This document shows, piece after piece, positions 6,596 to 10,000 of a DNA stretch of 10,000 nt. The stretch spans positions 1-10,000 of the forward strand of contig JAQIDA010000161.1 of assembly GCA_027858275.1 (NCBI GenBank). Direction: 5' to 3'. This DNA is from Candidatus Kapaibacterium sp. GTDB taxonomy: Bacteria; Bacteroidota; Ignavibacteria; Kapaibacteriales; UBA2268. Below the pieces are notes generated by a model. The model searched no databases. It was not told the DNA's origin and saw nothing but the letters and a program-made list of their open reading frames with translations. The number at the start of each line of letters is the position of its first letter. Positions within the stretch are counted from its first letter, which is position 1. A program made the translations under genes and the position numbers.

Positions 6596-8066
6596 AATTG
6601 CTTTCGACCTTGATACTTCCTTTGTGAGAACGGACTATGTTGTAGCATACAAACAGGCCAAGTCCGGTTCCTTTGCCAATTTCTTTGCTTGTATAAAACG
6701 GGTCAAAGATAGTCTCAAGTTTATCGGCCTCAATACCAATTCCGAAATCCTTGATCTCAACATAAATCTTGTTTTCCTTGAGATAGGTATTGATTTCTAT
6801 CAGCAAAGGATTGTTCATGTTTTGAAGTTGCGCGGACTCGATTGCATGAACACTGTTGATCAAAACATTTACAAAAACTTGTTCCAATTGGTTGAAATTG
6901 CCGCTGATTTCCGGGAGATTATGACTGCTTTTGTTGTGAATACTGATGTGATGCTTCTCGAATTTGTATGCTATCAACAGTATCGATTTTTCAATAACAT
7001 CGTTGATTTGCACTTTCTCAAAAACGATGTCCTGAGTACGAGAGTAATCCAGCAATCTTTTGACTACCTCTTCAGTTCTAATTATCGCATCATACATCAA
7101 ATCAAGATATTCTTCGTTTTGACTATAGTTGTGAGGATTTTTTTTGATCCTTATCACACAGTTCTTAATCCCTGCTATCGGATTGTTTACTTCATGAGCG
7201 AATCCGGCAGTCAAGGTTCCGACTGAAGCCAATTTTTCGGCCTGCATAAGTTTGGTGTAAGACAGCTCTTTCTCTTTGTAAGCGACATCTAAGCTTTTAA
7301 CCATTTTGTTGAATTTAAGGACCAAAATATCGAGTTCGTCTTTGACTCTAACGTTCTTGAATATCTTTGCTCCGAGCTTTTGAGTCAAATCAAAGAAATA
7401 CTCTGTCCTGTTCGGAAGCAAATCAATTTTCGGATTGTCAGCAATTTGAATTATTTCTTTTATCGGTTTCGTGATAAATCCGGCAAAAATGAAGGCGGCT
7501 AACACTCCGGCCAACAGAAACACAGTGATCATTATCAGAAACGGATATATAAGTTCATGCGTGCTGTGTGTTTGTTTTGTTTCGTAGATTCCTATCACGG
7601 CGACAACGGTTGTATCAGAAGGCATTCGGAAAGAGATTTCAGTTATCTTTTCTGTGGGATTGTTTTCATTGTTATATACTTTGTATAACTTATCATCGGA
7701 TTTATAATCTGAAACAACAATCCAACCATCAATATTATCAGAACTCAATATTGTCCTGTCCAAACTGTTCAAGTAGATGGTAGTATACGCAATCGACGAA
7801 TCAGATTTATGAAATGAAGATACTAATTTTTGGAATGCGCCGAGATCATTTGTTTTAATTAAATCATCAGTTTGATTAAAGAAGAGAGATGAAATAAAAG
7901 AAGCTTTTTTCCCGGATTCATCATTTTGGAGGTCAGTAATATCCCCGTATATCACAAATAAATTGACTGTACCAAAAACAATCACTATTAATACCACAGC
8001 AATTGAAAATTTCCAAAAAAGAGGTAAATAATAGTTTTTCACACAGTTCCTGTATTTAGAAAGCAA
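6552..8066 (-). CDS. Membrane sensor histidine kinase with HAMP domain
   Basis: This 504-residue protein has transmembrane helices at about 18-40 and 173-197 flanking a periplasmic sensor of roughly 130 residues that I cannot assign to a named fold. A HAMP-like linker (about 196-262, starting FITKPIKEI) and a short helix lead to the transmitter. That has H291 in FAHEVNNPIAGI, N-box N400/N404 in VNVLINSVHAIE, G1 box D440 in DFGIGI, F-box FDPFYTS and G2 box GKGTGLGL from G465. All catalytic motifs are intact, so it should autophosphorylate and pass phosphate to a receiver encoded elsewhere; none is adjacent. The start is probably TTG at 8066, 22 nt after the stop of the PAS protein. A GTG at 8042 (residue 9) with a nearby AGGA is an alternative. 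Co-transcription with the PAS sensor suggests that the two work together. Confidence 0.93.
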   Translation of the reverse strand: MLSKYRNCVKNYYLPLFWKFSIAVVLIVIVFGTVNLFVIYGDITDLQNDESGKKASFISSLFFNQTDDLIKTNDLGAFQKLVSSFHKSDSSIAYTTIYLNSLDRTILSSDNIDGWIVVSDYKSDDKLYKVYNNENNPTEKITEISFRMPSDTTVVAVIGIYETKQTHSTHELIYPFLIMITVFLLAGVLAAFIFAGFITKPIKEIIQIADNPKIDLLPNRTEYFFDLTQKLGAKIFKNVRVKDELDILVLKFNKMVKSLDVAYKEKELSYTKLMQAEKLASVGTLTAGFAHEVNNPIAGIKNCVIRIKKNPHNYSQNEEYLDLMYDAIIRTEEVVKRLLDYSRTQDIVFEKVQINDVIEKSILLIAYKFEKHHISIHNKSSHNLPEISGNFNQLEQVFVNVLINSVHAIESAQLQNMNNPLLIEINTYLKENKIYVEIKDFGIGIEADKLETIFDPFYTSKEIGKGTGLGLFVCYNIVRSHKGSIKVESNYGGYTKFVLEFSVD

Positions 8067-8088
8067 TTAAAAGCGAATTCAGAGTTTA

Positions 8089-9489
8089 TCATGAGCCTGT
8101 TTGCTGATTATCATTTTTTGTTTGTAGCTCAATAATTAATTGATTTATCTTTTCCTCTGCTTTGCTTCTCTCTGTAACATCCAGAGTGTATTCAATCATC
8201 TGAACCACATTGTTGTCATCATCAAAAATTGGGTATGCGTATATTTCAATATTTCGTGGCTCATTGTCCTCATTATAATGGATATGCATAGTGACAAAAG
8301 GTTTACCGGTTGCTACAACTTCTTTAATCGGGCAAGTGTGTTCGGTACCGCTGCATGGTTGGTCTTCGGCATGAGTAAGTTGGTAGCACTTGATGCCTGT
8401 GGAAAAATTATTAAGTTTAGTGGCAGAATTGGCAAGGGCTATTGAATAATCTTCTACATTGATTACAAAGAATGGGTGCGGCAGAGCTTCAATAACACTG
8501 TGGAGAAACTTGCTGCGTTCTTTGATTTCCTGTTCATATTTTTTTTGTTTAGTAATATTTTTTTCAAATATAGCCAATCTGTTGACTTTGCCGTCTATTC
8601 CAAACAATGGATATATTGTGGATTCGTAATATACTCCGTCTGATTCTGACGTGTAACTATGCGGCTTTCCCGATTCGAGAACTTGCGAGACTTTTCCGGA
8701 TTTGTCAAATATTGAATGTTCACCTGCAAAATCATAAATACATTTGCCTATCAAATTTTCTACGGATTTACTAATAACAACCAAACCCGATTCGTTAATT
8801 GAGATAATCAAACCGTCCGTATCAATAAGATAAGCAGGATCCCCGGGTGCATTCAGCAAGGCGCGAGTTGTTTTTTCGCTTTCGTTTAATCTTTCTTCAG
8901 AACGTTTTCTTTCGTTGATGTCTCTTTGGATAGCCAAGAACCCGCAGATGATCTCTTTGTCATTATATATAGGATTGGCTGACCCTTCGATGTGAATTAT
9001 CTGCCCGTCCTTTGTTTTGTTGATCAGCTCACCTTTGACAACATTACCGCTTAGGATTGTTTCCCAATAATATTTGTAGTCCTGTTCGTTCATCACACCG
9101 CTTTTTAATATTCTCGGAGTTGTTATGTCTATCACTTCTTCAGCAGAAAAGCCGTAGACATTTGTGAACTCGCTGTTGATGTATTTAATCAAACCGTCAG
9201 TGTCGGTCATAAAGATGACTTCTCCCGAAGAATCGGCAGCTTTTTTGAATTTCAGTAACTCATTTCCGACGATTCTTCTGCGCTTCAATACAAATATTAT
9301 TAATAATCCTATCAACAAGAAAAAGGCTATCATCACGAGTCGGTAGATGAACAGCACATCGGATTTTATGTAAATCAGTGTAGATAAATACGACTTATCA
9401 AAAGCTATACTTTCCAGCAAGGACACCAGAAACCAATTAATTATCCCGCAAAATAATGCGATTGTGATAACAATAGTCTTTTCTTTCAT
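8089..9489 (-). CDS. Membrane-anchored triple-PAS sensor protein lacking a catalytic domain
   Basis: This 466-residue protein has transmembrane helices at about 4-24 and 49-69 with a short periplasmic loop, then three PAS domains at about 82-195, 205-318 and 328-442. The first ends in the typical RDINERKRSEERL linker, the second in ITKQKKYEQEI, the third in LDVTERSKAEEKI. It stops after a short coiled-coil-like tail, exactly where a kinase or cyclase domain would normally begin. PAS3 carries clustered Cys/His residues: C368, H373, C379, H384 and C386. I chose the ATG at 9489 because AAGGAAGAA lies 6 nt upstream; the GTG at 9510 has no such site. The kinase gene starts 22 nt downstream, so the PAS protein may act on that kinase. 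Its ligands (heme, flavin, metal or none) cannot be told from sequence. Confidence 0.92.
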   Translation of the reverse strand: MKEKTIVITIALFCGIINWFLVSLLESIAFDKSYLSTLIYIKSDVLFIYRLVMIAFFLLIGLLIIFVLKRRRIVGNELLKFKKAADSSGEVIFMTDTDGLIKYINSEFTNVYGFSAEEVIDITTPRILKSGVMNEQDYKYYWETILSGNVVKGELINKTKDGQIIHIEGSANPIYNDKEIICGFLAIQRDINERKRSEERLNESEKTTRALLNAPGDPAYLIDTDGLIISINESGLVVISKSVENLIGKCIYDFAGEHSIFDKSGKVSQVLESGKPHSYTSESDGVYYESTIYPLFGIDGKVNRLAIFEKNITKQKKYEQEIKERSKFLHSVIEALPHPFFVINVEDYSIALANSATKLNNFSTGIKCYQLTHAEDQPCSGTEHTCPIKEVVATGKPFVTMHIHYNEDNEPRNIEIYAYPIFDDDNNVVQMIEYTLDVTERSKAEEKINQLIIELQTKNDNQQTGS

Positions 9490-9495
9490 ATAGAA

Positions 9496-9504
9496 TTCTT
9501 CCTT
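9496..9504 (-). promoter_or_regulatory. Ribosome binding site that fixes the PAS-protein start
   Basis: On the minus strand AAGGAAGAA lies 6 nt before the ATG at 9489. It is among the better Shine-Dalgarno matches in the window and favours this ATG over the upstream GTG at 9510. Confidence 0.6.
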
Positions 9505-9673
9505 AAACACTTAGTGCTTGTGCATAAAAAGACAAATACTGATAAAAACATATCATACATCCATAAGTTTTCACTCAAGTTAAATAATATTTCACAAATT
9601 GACAAATATAAATTCGCCGGGTTCGAAATCTGTTTGAATATATCACGCTTGGATCCTGTTTATCAATTCTCCG

Positions 9674-9883
9674 TCACCGTTTCACAACAAGCTTCCCTGA
9701 AAACACATTCCTGCCGGCAGTCATGCGAACTATATATGCTCCGTTTGGATAATCCGCAACATCCACAGGTATCTCGTGCTGACCGGCACTCTTCAGTCCC
9801 TGATAGAAAGAGTTGATAAAGTTGCCGCTAATATCTAATATTTCTAGTTTCACCCGTGCGGGTTCGCTGATGTTGAATGACAC
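9674..9883 (-). pseudogene. C-terminal T9SS sorting-domain remnant of a secreted protein
   Basis: The translated stretch matches the type A C-terminal sorting domain of type IX secretion cargo: FNISEPARVKLEILDISGN, then LKSAGQHEI, DYPNGAYIVRMTAG and the ending GKLVVKR. In complete cargo this roughly 70-residue domain follows a signal peptide and a large passenger, and it is cleaved at the outer membrane. Here nothing of the passenger remains. The frame is closed by a stop at 9902-9904, and the DNA just upstream encodes the end of IstB in another frame. A GTG at 9883 has AGGAGG upstream, so a 69-residue peptide could be made, but it would lack a signal peptide and could not be exported this way. 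I read it as the stump of a gene cut by an IS21-type element. Confidence 0.8.
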
Positions 9884-10000
9884 ATTGAACCTCCTTTGAG
9901 TTCAATACGTTTAGCGGAGTGAATAATGCGGTCGAGAATCGCGTCTGCTATCGTGCTGTCTCCGATTAGTTCGTGCCAACGAGCAACCGGAAGCTGAGAA
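9850..10000 (-). CDS. istB: IS21-family IstB-like ATP-binding protein, C-terminal end only
   Basis: Read from the right edge on the minus strand, the frame gives SQLPVARWHELIGDSTIADA and then ILDRIIHSAKRIELKGGSM. This is the characteristic C-terminal segment of IstB, the AAA+ helper ATPase that assists the IstA transposase. The Walker motifs and the rest of the protein lie outside the window. Typical IstB proteins end a few residues after the RIELKG segment. Here the frame runs on for ten unrelated residues (CHSTSANPHG), which are out-of-frame reading of the adjoining sorting-domain sequence, and stops at 9850. The homologous part therefore ends near 9883. Whether the gene is intact further right cannot be judged. 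Confidence 0.82.
   Translation of the reverse strand, partial: SQLPVARWHELIGDSTIADAILDRIIHSAKRIELKGGSMCHSTSANPHG
9883..10000 (-). mobile_element. IS21-family element, terminal part, apparently truncated
   Basis: The istB end marks an IS21-family insertion sequence extending beyond the right edge. Intact elements carry a stretch with repeated terminal motifs after the istB stop. Here the istB coding sequence abuts host sequence directly, with no such end visible, so this side looks deleted or rearranged. The exact boundary (about 9883-9889) is inferred from where protein similarity switches. Confidence 0.65.

Noticed and set aside
6624..7226. 200-residue open frame on the + strand opposite the HAMP kinase
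   Set aside because: It is antisense to the catalytic domain of an intact kinase and shows no domain or motif of its own.
9505..9519. Imperfect dyad AAACACT-T-AGTGCTT upstream of the PAS gene
   Set aside because: Six of seven paired positions only, single copy and no known operator match.
9603..9610. TATATTTG on the - strand, matching the Bacteroidota -7 element TAnnTTTG, upstream of the PAS gene
   Set aside because: No TTTG-type -33 partner at the right distance; a single 8-mer in AT-rich DNA is expected by chance.
9514..9816. 100-residue + strand frame at the right end
   Set aside because: Antisense to the sorting-domain remnant and running through non-coding DNA, with no family resemblance.

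Overview
The window looks like a low-GC bacterial chromosome segment. The most taxon-informative piece is a type IX secretion (T9SS) C-terminal sorting domain at the right end. T9SS is essentially limited to Bacteroidota and related FCB-group lineages such as Ignavibacteriota, so I infer that broad group and go no further. Several genes appear to start with TTG, and ribosome binding sites are mostly weak.

Left block (2-6025, + strand): a compact signalling and transport cluster. In order it holds the tail of a protein ending in a receiver domain; a membrane sensor histidine kinase with a Cache-type periplasmic domain; a stand-alone receiver; a small soluble protein that keeps a phospho-His helix but has lost the ATP-binding motifs; a third receiver; and a SulP anion transporter with a C-terminal STAS domain and a large coiled-coil-like insertion. 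Genes 2 to 5 are 10 nt apart or overlap by 1-4 nt, and the transporter follows after 91 nt. No DNA-binding or enzymatic output domain is visible in any regulator. My reading is a multi-step phosphorelay whose target is probably the transporter, its STAS domain, or another protein.

Middle (6026-6292): a convergent intergenic stretch with no gene I can support.

Right block (6293-9489, - strand): a second sensory operon, transcribed right to left. It encodes a membrane protein with three PAS domains and no catalytic domain, then 22 nt later a membrane sensor histidine kinase with HAMP, then an overlapping small protein with two transmembrane segments. The PAS protein may feed its signal to the kinase. 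No response regulator is adjacent.

Right edge (9674-10000, - strand): the C-terminal end of an IS21-family IstB protein enters from the right. It runs directly into the C-terminal T9SS sorting domain of a secreted protein whose remainder is missing, so this is the scar of an insertion and/or deletion.
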